Below, piece by piece: positions 8,525-15,665 of a stretch of 64,000 nucleotides of DNA (position 1 is the first letter of the stretch; each line of letters opens with the position of its first letter). The notes below the pieces were generated by a model. That model was given only the letters and a program-made list of their open reading frames with translations, did no database searches and was not told the DNA's origin. This DNA comes from Planctomycetota bacterium (GTDB lineage: Bacteria > Planctomycetota > Brocadiia > Brocadiales > Bathyanammoxibiaceae). Where the stretch lies: positions 1-64,000 of the forward strand of contig JACQVQ010000008.1 of the NCBI GenBank assembly GCA_016209685.1, read 5' to 3'. Made by a program: the position numbers and the translations under genes.

Positions 8525-8971
8525 TCATTGCGAGGGACGAAACCTGTAGCGTGCGAGCTTGTCTCGCACGCTGATACTATTAAGGTGTGGTCTAAGAGAA
8601 AAATAATACAGATGGCTAGGGCATCTACAATCCGAGGAACCAAAACCCTTCATTATTACCCTTGCCCCCTCAAGCCTGGCCAGCCTCCTGCTCAACCTGC
8701 ACTCCCACTCCTTAGATGCCTTGAAGACGTGTATAGAGAGGATTTTAGCATGGGGCAGGAGGTAGTCAATATGCCAGTGGGCGGTAGCCCCGCCGGGCGT
8801 CTCTGCGTTGCGGAGGTGCCTTTCTATCCTTTGTGATAAGTTTTTCTGGGCACTGCCTACGTAGACGTAGAAACCTTTGGGGAAGGAGGCCCTCCCGAGT
8901 TTGCCTACCATCAATCTTTGTTCTTCTTGCAGGCGTAGGTGCAAGACGTATATCCCGCTATTAGATTTCAG
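8525..8971 (-). CDS. DUF123-type GIY-YIG domain protein
   Basis: A small protein of the Uri/DUF123 GIY-YIG family, about 148 residues with the start proposed here. The core reads YVYVGSA with a downstream Arg-rich helix (QRIERHLR) and HWHIDYLL, typical of this family; the function is unknown and nuclease activity is unproven. The first conserved strand (SGIYVLHLRL) lies upstream of the TTG at 8944. The frame is open to a TAG about 40 bases further up, with no ATG. I therefore propose a CTG start at 8971, and a start at 8944 would lose the GIY motif. The exact start is uncertain. Confidence 0.7.
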   Translation of the reverse strand: MKSNSGIYVLHLRLQEEQRLMVGKLGRASFPKGFYVYVGSAQKNLSQRIERHLRNAETPGGATAHWHIDYLLPHAKILSIHVFKASKEWECRLSRRLARLEGARVIMKGFGSSDCRCPSHLYYFSLRPHLNSISVRDKLARYRFRPSQ

Positions 8972-9038
8972 CTTATCCCCAAGTCTTTTTCTCCACTATT
9001 TGTTGATGAATTGAATTTAACTAATACAACAACTTTGT

Positions 9039-9245
9039 CTATTCCGATGTAGCATTTTCACCAGGATTTAAAATTCCATTTTGTATAGCTAAATCAATGG
9101 CGCCATACCAATCTATATAATCGCCAATTTTATCTTTAACGATCTCTAATTCTCTTTCAGAAAGCTTTCTTCCGAGTTCTTCTTCAGCAACATTTTGGAT
9201 ATCTTCGATATTTATTGAATAAATAATTCTTGAGGTATCAATCAT
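9039..9245 (-). CDS. Small acidic protein of unknown function
   Basis: A 68-residue acidic, probably helical protein. It begins MIDTSRIIYSINIEDIQ and contains a LGRKLSERELEIVKDKI helix followed by a DWYGAID segment. It has no recognised family, signal peptide or membrane segment. Local base composition is more AT-rich than its neighbours, which may indicate recent acquisition. It stands alone between the GIY-YIG gene and the PP-loop gene. Support comes from the clean start, codon pattern and absence of a better frame; the function is unknown. Confidence 0.55.
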   Translation of the reverse strand: MIDTSRIIYSINIEDIQNVAEEELGRKLSERELEIVKDKIGDYIDWYGAIDLAIQNGILNPGENATSE

Positions 9246-9366
9246 TCAGCCCTTCCTTGCATCATTGCATGATGCCAATTTCTCTACAATCACCTAAAAG
9301 TATGCTTGTCTTAATTTCTTTCATAATTTATTAAACATTACCTCACTGTTACTTCTAACCTTACCA

Positions 9367-10440
9367 CTAAACGGCAGTACACCCCTCACCCCCTCCAAGG
9401 CCTGTCCTTGAGCTAAGCGAAGGAACAGCGGTCTTCTTCCTCTTTACTACCAGTAATTCCTGTGCCTTGTCAGGGTCAAGGGGGGCGGAGTCTATAACCC
9501 TCTCCTCACCGTTGAGCTTGATGACGACCCTTGCACTGGGGAGTGTCCTGGCCTTACTGGAGCGGACCACCAGCCCTGCCACAAGGCAGAGGGTCTCCTC
9601 CGTCAGGTCGCCCCTTACGAGGCACAACGGGCCTGTCATATCTGTGAGCATAAGGAGGGCGTCTCCCGGGCGGGCATAGTGTTCTATCCGTTGGTTCTCT
9701 TCCTCTTCTCTCCCTACCACGGCCTTGGTCCTGTCGTCCAGGCGGTAGTGCCGGCCTACCTTTAAGAGGTGGATGTCATTAAGCTCGCACTCCATATCGT
9801 GATTAAATAGCTCCTTTATGCGGTGGGCAAACATTGGGTCTGTCAGGAGACAGCCACCGGCAGGGCATGGATAGTCCTTTAGCTCAAATACGTCTGCCAG
9901 TTGTATCTGCCCCTTTCTCCCACGGCCCTTGAAGTCCAGGAGTTTTTGTCTATCTACAAGCCCTAATTTCTCCGGGAGGGTGGGGGGCATGTGTCTGGCG
10001 CAGAGGGGACGGAGTATCAGGCCCTCCAGTCCAGCCTCCCTTTCTATAACCCTCATGGCCTCACGTCGCTGACTCATGGGTCGCTGACCCAGCACCTCTC
10101 CTGTGAATACAAAGTCAGCCCCTATCTCGCGCATGAACTCCCCGGCCATCCTGAACATATTGATGCGGCAATCTATGCACGGGTTCATGTTCTTTCCGTA
10201 ACCGTACTTGGGCTTCTTGACTAGCTTGAGGAAGCTGTCCGTGATGTTGAGCATCTTTACTGGTATCCCCAGGGCCTCCGAGACCTTTTTGGCCTCGGAC
10301 TTGCAACTCCCCCCGCGGTTACAACAGCAGAATACGGTAGTGAAGTTCAGGGCCACCATCTCTACACCCAGGGACTTCATCAGGTGTACGGCCAGTGTAC
10401 TGTCCAGACCGCCCGAGAGCAGGGCCACTGCCTTTGTCAT
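9367..10440 (-). CDS. PP-loop ATP pyrophosphatase, ThiI/MnmA-like
   Basis: A 357-residue protein. The N-terminal domain is a PP-loop ATPase (SGGLDSTLA at residues 9-17), the adenylating fold used by tRNA thiolases. Cysteines occur as CCCNRGGSC near residues 38-46 and as CIDC near residue 88, with another in PAGGC near 197, suiting sulfur transfer or Fe-S binding. The C-terminal 120 residues form a separate domain seen in ThiI/MnmA-like proteins of anaerobes. A tRNA or cofactor sulfuration role is inferred, not proven. The last 20 residues are encoded by a degenerate dispersed repeat (CTGTCCTTGAGC...). It overlaps the downstream end of the metallo-hydrolase gene by 4 bases, so they form an operon. 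Confidence 0.75.
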   Translation of the reverse strand: MTKAVALLSGGLDSTLAVHLMKSLGVEMVALNFTTVFCCCNRGGSCKSEAKKVSEALGIPVKMLNITDSFLKLVKKPKYGYGKNMNPCIDCRINMFRMAGEFMREIGADFVFTGEVLGQRPMSQRREAMRVIEREAGLEGLILRPLCARHMPPTLPEKLGLVDRQKLLDFKGRGRKGQIQLADVFELKDYPCPAGGCLLTDPMFAHRIKELFNHDMECELNDIHLLKVGRHYRLDDRTKAVVGREEEENQRIEHYARPGDALLMLTDMTGPLCLVRGDLTEETLCLVAGLVVRSSKARTLPSARVVIKLNGEERVIDSAPLDPDKAQELLVVKRKKTAVPSLSSRTGLGGGEGCTAV

Positions 10441-11057
10441 AGTATCTCCACCCTGGTCGGCGCCTTTACCAGATTCTTGAATCGCTCGGCATCTGCCTTA
10501 GTACCTACGATGGAGCCATAGTGCATGGGTACGGCCACCGTGGGCTTCATCCTGTTCACGGCCTCGGCCGCCTCCTCTGCCGTCATGACGTAGGTCCCGC
10601 TGACTGGCACCAGGGCCGCGTCTATATCCTTCAGGGACTCCATCTCTGGTATGCGGTCTGTGTCCCCGGCATGATAGACCCTCTTCCCGTTCATGTTTAC
10701 AACGTACCCCACCCAGCCACTGGCCCTGGGGTGGAATTTCTTGTTGGTATTGTAGGCAGGGACGGCCTGTATAGTAATCCCATGGACTGTAACAGAATCC
10801 CCTGCCTTAACAGTCTTTGTCTCACCCTTATACTTGGCCGTTACGTCTGCGGTGCCAATCACTACGGTATCTTTCTTCCTTATCCTGGCCACGTCTTCCG
10901 GGGAGCAATGGTCATAGTGCTCATGGGTGATGAGGACTATATCGGCGGACTCCCCACCCTTTAGTTGAAAGGGGTCTATGTAGATTACCTTGTCCCCCTT
11001 AATCTTCATAGTATCGTGGCCTAGCCAGGTAATGGTAATACCGTCCAAATTCAACAT
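10437..11057 (-). CDS. MBL-fold metal-dependent hydrolase (UlaG/UPF0173-like)
   Basis: A 206-residue metallo-beta-lactamase-fold protein. The metal-binding HXHXDH motif is HEHYDH at about residues 45-50. Further ligands are visible in YHAGDTD and in the late VPMHYG stretch. The length matches the compact UPF0173/UlaG-like group of general hydrolases, whose physiological substrates are mostly unknown. It is the first gene of a two-gene unit with the PP-loop protein, overlapping by 4 bases. Confidence 0.88.
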   Translation of the reverse strand: MLNLDGITITWLGHDTMKIKGDKVIYIDPFQLKGGESADIVLITHEHYDHCSPEDVARIRKKDTVVIGTADVTAKYKGETKTVKAGDSVTVHGITIQAVPAYNTNKKFHPRASGWVGYVVNMNGKRVYHAGDTDRIPEMESLKDIDAALVPVSGTYVMTAEEAAEAVNRMKPTVAVPMHYGSIVGTKADAERFKNLVKAPTRVEIL

Positions 11058-11380
11058 CTAATCCTCCATCTTATAGGCGCTATGATACCAAAAACCTCGG
11101 AAATTTAAAGGGAGAAAAACGGTAAGGGTGTGAAGTGTATGGGCGTGGGGTACCTATGTCTATATACAAACAACTCCCAAAGAGATTACCTTTGACAAAT
11201 CTACTTTTTACTTGTTAGACTTACGGAGGTCTCTGAAAAACCCGACGAACCTGTCATTCTGAGGGAGTGAAACGACCGAAGAATCTCTTAAAAGCCAGAT
11301 TCTTCGCTTCGCTCAGAATGACAAACAGTACTGTAGCAACTTTTGCAGAGGTCTATTACGATGAAAGAAGGGGTTAGAGA
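11058..11380. other. 323-bp intergenic region without a gene
   Basis: It separates the minus-strand metallo-hydrolase start from the plus-strand MEMO1-family gene, so it should hold divergent promoters, but no convincing -35/-10 pair was identified. It contains the inverted repeat at 11253-11322. That repeat is flanked by AGGTCTCTGAAAAA (near 11227) and the inverse TTTTGCAGAGGTCT (near 11341). Confidence 0.6.
11253..11322. repeat. GTCATTCTGAG...CAGAATGAC inverted repeat, copy 1
   Basis: A 70-base inverted repeat with ends GTCATTCTGAG and CTCAGAATGAC and inner GAAGAATC/GATTCTTC arms. A copy in the opposite sense is at 18737-18797, also beside an AGACCTCTGCAAAA motif. Confidence 0.9.
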
Positions 11381-12238
11381 TTGACCATCAGGAGTCCTAT
11401 TGCTATTGGTTTCTATCCTGCCACTGCCGGGGTCTGTGAGTCAGCCCTGGAGAGGTATCTGCGGAAGGCCTCCGCAATCCCCGCCCGGAGGGAGAAGATA
11501 GTAGCCGGCATAGTGCCCCATGCAGGCTGGGTATATTCAGGGCATACGGCGGCCACCGTCTATTACAATATAAACAGACTTTCTCAGCCGGAGACTTTTA
11601 TCCTCCTCGGCTCTGTCCACGTATCAGGTGTTGACAAACCTGCCATCATGCCTGAGGGCTCGTGGGAGACGCCCCTGGGAGAGATAGAGATAAACTCCAC
11701 CCTAGCCAGCCACCTCCTTAAAGGATGTCCAGACCTCCTTATGGAAAAGTTGGAGTGCCACCTCATGGAGCACTCTATAGAGGTGCAGGTGCCCTTTATC
11801 CAGCACCTCTTCCCAGAGGCAGATATAGTCCCAATCATGGTCCCACCCACTAAGGAGGCCCCCCTCCTGGGGAGTAAACTTGCCGAGCTGTTAAAAGATG
11901 AAAAGGTGATGGTAGTAGGCACCAGTGACCTCACCCATTACGGCCTGAACTATGGCACCCAGGACATGGGTACAGGAAAGAAGGCCCTGGCCTGGGTGAA
12001 GGAGGTTAATGACAAGCGTATCATAGACCTCTGCCTGACGATGAATGCCGAGGGGATAGTCCCAGAGGCCACCAAGAACCTGAACTCCTGTGGGCCTGGC
12101 GCCCTGTCAGCAACTGTGGCCTATGCCAGGGCCCTGGGGATTAGTAGTGGGGAACTTCTCCACTATACTACCAGTTACGACGTAGAGCCAACGGGCGAAG
12201 CTGTCAATTTTGTGGGGTATGCTGGAATAGTGTTCTAG
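11381..12238 (+). CDS. amrB: MEMO1 family protein (AmmeMemoRadiSam system protein B)
   Basis: A 285-residue MEMO1-like protein related to dioxygenases. It starts with IAIGFYPATAG and has conserved His in IVPHAGWVYSGHTAA, GSVHVSG and EHSIEVQVPF, with further family residues in GTSDLTHYG and the C-terminal CGPGAL. The usual partners (AMMECR1 domain, cognate radical SAM) were not seen adjacent. The TTG at 11381 is used with a GAAGAAGGGG Shine-Dalgarno; no in-frame ATG suits. The TAG stop belongs to the palindrome that also ends plsY from the other side. Confidence 0.88.
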   Translation: MTIRSPIAIGFYPATAGVCESALERYLRKASAIPARREKIVAGIVPHAGWVYSGHTAATVYYNINRLSQPETFILLGSVHVSGVDKPAIMPEGSWETPLGEIEINSTLASHLLKGCPDLLMEKLECHLMEHSIEVQVPFIQHLFPEADIVPIMVPPTKEAPLLGSKLAELLKDEKVMVVGTSDLTHYGLNYGTQDMGTGKKALAWVKEVNDKRIIDLCLTMNAEGIVPEATKNLNSCGPGALSATVAYARALGISSGELLHYTTSYDVEPTGEAVNFVGYAGIVF

Positions 12239-12275
12239 TAGGGGCACGTTGTCCGCCTGAGGCGGATGCCCCTAC
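12238..12275. repeat. Convergent gene-end palindrome with nested CCGCCTGAGGCGG
   Basis: GTAGGGGCACGTTG, then TCCGCCTGAGGCGGA, then TGCCCCTAC. One end completes the TAG of the MEMO1-family gene and the other provides the TAG of plsY on the opposite strand. It could act as a bidirectional terminator, although no U-tract is present. Confidence 0.85.
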
Positions 12276-12946
12276 CGTCCTATCTTCCTCTCAGTCCCTG
12301 CCAGGAGGCGACTGATGTTCTCCTTGTGCCTCAAGATTACCAGTGCGGCAATAATAAAACTGAATAAGGTCAGGTATAGCCCCTGTCCAAAGGGTTCATG
12401 GTATAGGGTTACCATTACCACGCAAAAACTCACAGCCCCCATAATTGAGCCCAGGGAGACGTAGCGCGTAATTAATACAGTAACTCCCCATGTAGCAAAC
12501 GCTATAAGTAGAGCCTTGGGTGCCAGCCATATGAGGACCCCAAAGCTGGTGGCCGCCGCCTTGCCACCCTGGAACCTGAGATAGACAGGAAAGACGTGCC
12601 CCAGGATTGCCCCCAGACCGCAGAGTATGGCCAGGGGATAGACGGCTGTTGGGAGTGGCCCTGCTACCGCTCCGACGTAGCTTGAGGCCAGATACACCGG
12701 CATTAACCCCTTTAGCATATCCATGAGAAAGACCACTGAGCCGTAACGCCACCCCATGGCCCTGGCCACGTTGGTGGCCCCGACATTGCCGCTGCCGTAC
12801 TGTGTAATGTCTATACCGCCTGCCCACCTGGCCACCAGGTAGGCGAAGGGGATGCTCCCCACCAGATAGGAACCCAGAAAGGCTAGTATATAGAAGTAGG
12901 GAGTAGGGAGTAGGGAGTAGGGAGTAAGGAGTAAAAATCTTTTCAT
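12272..12946 (-). CDS. plsY: Acyl-phosphate:glycerol-3-phosphate acyltransferase PlsY
   Basis: A 224-residue integral membrane acyltransferase that starts phospholipid synthesis from acyl-phosphate. Family motifs are present: GSIPFAYLVAR, GSGNVGATNVAR (near residues 52-63), and the GHVFPVYLRFQGGKAAAT glycerol-3-phosphate site near residues 110-127. Several transmembrane helices are evident. The first 20 residues (LLTPYSLLPTPYFY) are encoded by a tandem AGTAGGG repeat, which replaces the normal short N-terminus. It overlaps the Kdo-kinase-like gene by 4 bases. Confidence 0.95.
   Translation of the reverse strand: MKRFLLLTPYSLLPTPYFYILAFLGSYLVGSIPFAYLVARWAGGIDITQYGSGNVGATNVARAMGWRYGSVVFLMDMLKGLMPVYLASSYVGAVAGPLPTAVYPLAILCGLGAILGHVFPVYLRFQGGKAAATSFGVLIWLAPKALLIAFATWGVTVLITRYVSLGSIMGAVSFCVVMVTLYHEPFGQGLYLTLFSFIIAALVILRHKENISRLLAGTERKIGR
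12895..12934. repeat. Tandem AGTAGGG heptamer array in the plsY N-terminus
   Basis: Five to six consecutive AGTAGGG units, the last ones diverged (AGTAAGG). The array lies in frame directly after the plsY start codon. Similar heptamer mosaics occur near 3700, 47620, 58930 and 58980. Confidence 0.9.
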
Positions 12947-13938
12947 GTCCTTTTCTTTCCCTCTCTAAAAGTGGGCAGTGTCTGCTCCTTACTCTCCCGA
13001 TTTCTTCTAAGCCCGTATGGGTCTATACCCATTACCCCAAACACCCTCCACCACCACCTGTGAAAGGTACGTCCTGTAAGTCGGGAGTGGCCCAGCCACC
13101 TCCTGGCCATCTCCTTCCAGGTGTGGCTTCCGCCCATGTAGTCCCTGAGGAAACGGAGTCTGTCCTGCCGTGTGATTAGGCAGGTAGGGGCGACCCGTCG
13201 GGTTGCCCCTACGGTCCTAAACTTTTCCACAGACCTGTCCAGCCTTAGCAGGTTCTTAATCCTTTGGTTCAGGGAGAGGGATTCATGGAGGCTAGACTTG
13301 TCCAGGTCTATGATGTAAGCCTTAAATGGGGCTTCTCTGGTGATTAATATGTTCTTTAGATGCAAGTCGTTATGATATAGCCCGGCCTCATGCATGGCCC
13401 TTACAGACAGGGCAACAGCCCTTATGATTTCCCCCTTGTGTCGGGAGTAGCCCTGCCTCTTGTGTTGCTGTGCGTCTAAAGTAGATTCAGAGGATTCAAG
13501 GAGTCCCAGGAGGTCTATAGTCTCCGGTAACTCCCTGGAAAAGACCTCTGCCCTGTAAAAAGGCCCGGTCAGTAGTGGCCCTGCCGCTTCCAGCCTTATC
13601 CCCAGTATTTCTGCCGTGGGGACGCCCCTTTCCAGGGCCTTATTGGCGTTTATTAATTCCCGTACTGGGCGACCTACGCCCCAGAGCAAATCACCCGTTA
13701 CCTTTCCCCACAAACCCCCGTGCCTCACCCTCCTTATGATGGCCGTACCACCCCCCTCCAGTGGTACACAAGGATACTCCCCACGCCCTCTGACAGTCCT
13801 TAGATTTGGGATTGCGGATTGCGGATTGCGGAATTCCGCACTCCGCACTATATCCCCATACCCTTCCTTAAAGATAAATATCTTTTCCCCCTCCTTTTCT
13901 ACGCTAAAATGCCTAGGTAGGGCAAGACCGTTCAGCAT
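12943..13938 (-). CDS. Lipopolysaccharide (Kdo/WaaP-type) kinase family protein
   Basis: A 331-residue protein-kinase-like fold enzyme of the LPS kinase family, likely phosphorylating a core sugar such as Kdo or heptose on the inner membrane face. The catalytic loop HNDLHLKNIL is near residues 191-200 and the metal-binding IIDLDKSS follows. Two in-frame palindromic insertions are visible: residues about 29-45 (FRNPQSAIPNL, repeat at 13803-13850) and about 242-251 ([10 protein letters not shown], palindrome at 13184-13212). It is probably still functional because the catalytic loops are untouched. It is translationally coupled to plsY by a 4-base overlap. Confidence 0.8.
   Translation of the reverse strand: MLNGLALPRHFSVEKEGEKIFIFKEGYGDIVRSAEFRNPQSAIPNLRTVRGRGEYPCVPLEGGGTAIIRRVRHGGLWGKVTGDLLWGVGRPVRELINANKALERGVPTAEILGIRLEAAGPLLTGPFYRAEVFSRELPETIDLLGLLESSESTLDAQQHKRQGYSRHKGEIIRAVALSVRAMHEAGLYHNDLHLKNILITREAPFKAYIIDLDKSSLHESLSLNQRIKNLLRLDRSVEKFRTVGATRRVAPTCLITRQDRLRFLRDYMGGSHTWKEMARRWLGHSRLTGRTFHRWWWRVFGVMGIDPYGLRRNRESKEQTLPTFREGKKRT
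13184..13212. repeat. Palindrome within the LPS-kinase-like gene
   Basis: GTAGGGGCGACCC/GGGTTGCCCCTAC, 29 bases, in frame. Related palindromes with the GGCGACCC core lie at 30943 and 61376. Confidence 0.9.
13803..13850. repeat. GGATTGCGGATTGCGG repeat within the LPS-kinase-like gene
   Basis: A tandem GATTGCG unit followed by an inverted GAATTCCGCACTCCGC tail, in frame. The same ATTGCGGATTGCGGATT unit is intergenic at 20113-20170. Confidence 0.85.
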
Positions 13939-14142
13939 GAAGGAATTTTACCAACTATTGAGGGATTGTCAAAGCATGGTTAAGGAAGACCTTTTCAATC
14001 TCTTGCTGAGTTAATAGTTCCTAATTTTCCTACTGGCTCTATTATAGGGATGTAAGTTAGACTATGGATTATAGACTATAGTCCATTTTTAGGGTTTGTT
14101 GACATGCAGTGCGAATAAGGGTAAAATTTTTTGCATCTTCAT

Positions 14143-14195
14143 GAGACCTCTACAAAAATCTCTATGACAGTTATGAATGGTCCTTTTGAGGTCTC
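14143..14195. repeat. Inverted GAGACCTC/GAGGTCTC pair upstream of the DUF362 gene
   Basis: GAGACCTC (14143-14150) and GAGGTCTC (14188-14195) could form a stem-loop in the leader of the DUF362 gene. The AGACCTCT(G)CAAAA motif recurs near 11341, 18710 and 23350. A dispersed-element origin is as likely as regulation. Confidence 0.5.
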
Positions 14196-14212
14196 TAGTG
14201 GTAAAAAATAAT

Positions 14213-15265
14213 ATGGCAAGGGCTACACGGAGGCAGTTTCTGAAGGCGGTAGGGGCTGGGCTGGTCTTGGGTCCCCTGGGGGGTTCGTTTCTGGGGCTGG
14301 AGACAGTCGGCAGGGCGGGTCCTGCCCCTGCACTGTCCATATCGGACAGGGCTGAAGCCCTGCCCTTACAACCACCTGCAAAATCAAGACTGATTATTGC
14401 GAGGCATGAGAAGTTTTTGGGGGGTGATGGGAAGGCGAACGGGGGGCTGATTGGTAAGGCCCTGGACGATGGGCTAATGAGGCTTAGTGGGATAAAATCC
14501 CCTGATAAGGCATGGGCCAGCTTATTCAAACCCGATGACGTGGTGGGTCTCAAACTAAACTGCCTGGCAAAGAGGGCGTTTTCTCCCCACGTGGAACTGG
14601 TGGAGTCCATTATACGTGGCCTCAAACTGGCAGGTGTAAGAGAGGGGAATATCATTATCTTTGACAGGACGAGTAAGGAGCTTAAAGAGGCGGGTTTCAC
14701 CATCAGTAAGGGTGGCGGGCTAAAGTGTTTTGGGACGGACGAACTGAGCGGGGGAGGTTACGAGAGCAGGCCAGAGGTGGTGGGCAGGGTGGGGAGTTGT
14801 TTTAGCAGGGTTATATCCGACCTATGTACGGCCATCGTAAATGTCCCGGTGCTCAAGGACCATGACCTGGCAGGGGTGTCTATGGCCATGAAGAATTTTT
14901 ATGGCGTAATCCATAATCCCAATAAGTATCATGACAATAACTGCGACCCCTACGTTGCCGAGTTGTACAGCCACCCCTATGTGAGAGGGAAGGTGAGGTT
15001 GACGGTCTGTGATGCCTTAGTGGCCCAGTGTAACGGCGGTCCTGCCTATAAGGCGCAGTGGGCCTGGCGCTATAACGGGCTACTCATGGGGATAGACCCT
15101 GTAGCTATGGATAGCGTTGGGGCAAATATTATTGAGGAGAAGCGGAGGGAGATGGGGTTGCCTTCCCTTGAGCAGGCGGGGAGGAAGCCTAAATACATCC
15201 AGACGGCGGCCAGCCTGGGACTGGGCATTGATGACCCCTCCAGGATTCAGGTTGTTGAGACGTAG
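14213..15265 (+). CDS. DUF362 domain protein with Tat signal
   Basis: A 350-residue DUF362 protein, counted from the ATG at 14213. A twin-arginine signal (TRRQFLKAVGAGLVLG) at the N-terminus predicts folded export through Tat. The DUF362 body includes DDVVGLKLNCLA, a central VPVLKDHDLAGVSMAMKNFYGVI and late VCDALVAQCNGGP. The family occurs with and without Fe-S clusters and its reaction is unknown; no C-terminal ferredoxin domain is seen here. Residues after the signal peptide (RAGPAPALSISDRAEALP) are encoded by GGCAGGGC-type palindromes. The TAG stop is shared with a palindrome. Confidence 0.85.
   Translation: MARATRRQFLKAVGAGLVLGPLGGSFLGLETVGRAGPAPALSISDRAEALPLQPPAKSRLIIARHEKFLGGDGKANGGLIGKALDDGLMRLSGIKSPDKAWASLFKPDDVVGLKLNCLAKRAFSPHVELVESIIRGLKLAGVREGNIIIFDRTSKELKEAGFTISKGGGLKCFGTDELSGGGYESRPEVVGRVGSCFSRVISDLCTAIVNVPVLKDHDLAGVSMAMKNFYGVIHNPNKYHDNNCDPYVAELYSHPYVRGKVRLTVCDALVAQCNGGPAYKAQWAWRYNGLLMGIDPVAMDSVGANIIEEKRREMGLPSLEQAGRKPKYIQTAASLGLGIDDPSRIQVVET
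14308..14371. repeat. Nested GCAGGGC palindromes inside the DUF362 gene
   Basis: Two adjacent inverted repeats (GGGCGGGTCCTGCCC and GGACAGGGCTGAAGCCCTG) in the linker just after the Tat signal. The second resembles an intergenic unit at 49022-49047. Confidence 0.8.
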
Positions 15266-15286
15266 GGCAGACACCCAGGTCTGCCC

Positions 15287-15520
15287 CTACTCCCTGGCCT
15301 CCCTGAATTGATACCAGAGTCTGTTGAATCGGCTCTCGTATATCATCTCGTAGAGGTCCATCCTGTCGGGGTAGAGTTCTTCGCACCTCTGACGTACCTT
15401 AGATTTCTCAATCTCAATGTCTATCTCAGGATAGTCAGTACCAACAATGAGCATGCAGACATGGTCGGCCATCCTCTGCAGTTCCCGCATATCGCTACGT
15501 TTCAATTCTTCAGGTTTCAT
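15287..15520 (-). CDS. Conserved-looking small protein, unknown function
   Basis: A 77-residue charged, probably all-helical protein. It starts MKPEELKRSDMRELQRMADHV, with a central IDIEIEKSKVRQRCEELYP and an aromatic C-terminus (SRFNRLWYQFREARE). It has no signal peptide or membrane segment. A single Cys pair (VCML and RQRC) gives no clear motif. No family was recognised. It is convergent with the DUF362 gene and upstream of the PflX-type gene on the same strand, at 141 bases. Its reading-frame quality and ATG start support it being real. Confidence 0.6.
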   Translation of the reverse strand: MKPEELKRSDMRELQRMADHVCMLIVGTDYPEIDIEIEKSKVRQRCEELYPDRMDLYEMIYESRFNRLWYQFREARE

Positions 15521-15627
15521 TAGTTTTGCTCCACCAAGATTGCTTTTCCCACTAAAAAACTAATTATACTAGAGGTTGGTTGTTCTTGCAATGCAGCCGA
15601 GTTGGACACGCGGGGTGATGGCAGGAC

Positions 15628-15665
15628 GTAGGGGCACGTTGTCCGCCTAAGGCGGATGCCCCTAC
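15628..15665. repeat. Gene-end palindrome with nested CCGCCTAAGGCGG
   Basis: Nearly identical in design to 12238-12275: outer GTAGGGGCACGTTG/TGCCCCTAC with an inner TCCGCCTAAGGCGGA. Its right end supplies the TAG of the radical SAM gene on the minus strand. Confidence 0.9.

Noticed and set aside
8294-8836. A 180-codon plus-strand frame across the mutS start and GIY-YIG gene
   Set aside because: It runs antisense to two recognisable genes and has no domain of its own.
12895-12934. Tandem repeats as a CRISPR array
   Set aside because: The units are 7 bases with no unique spacers, and no cas genes are present.
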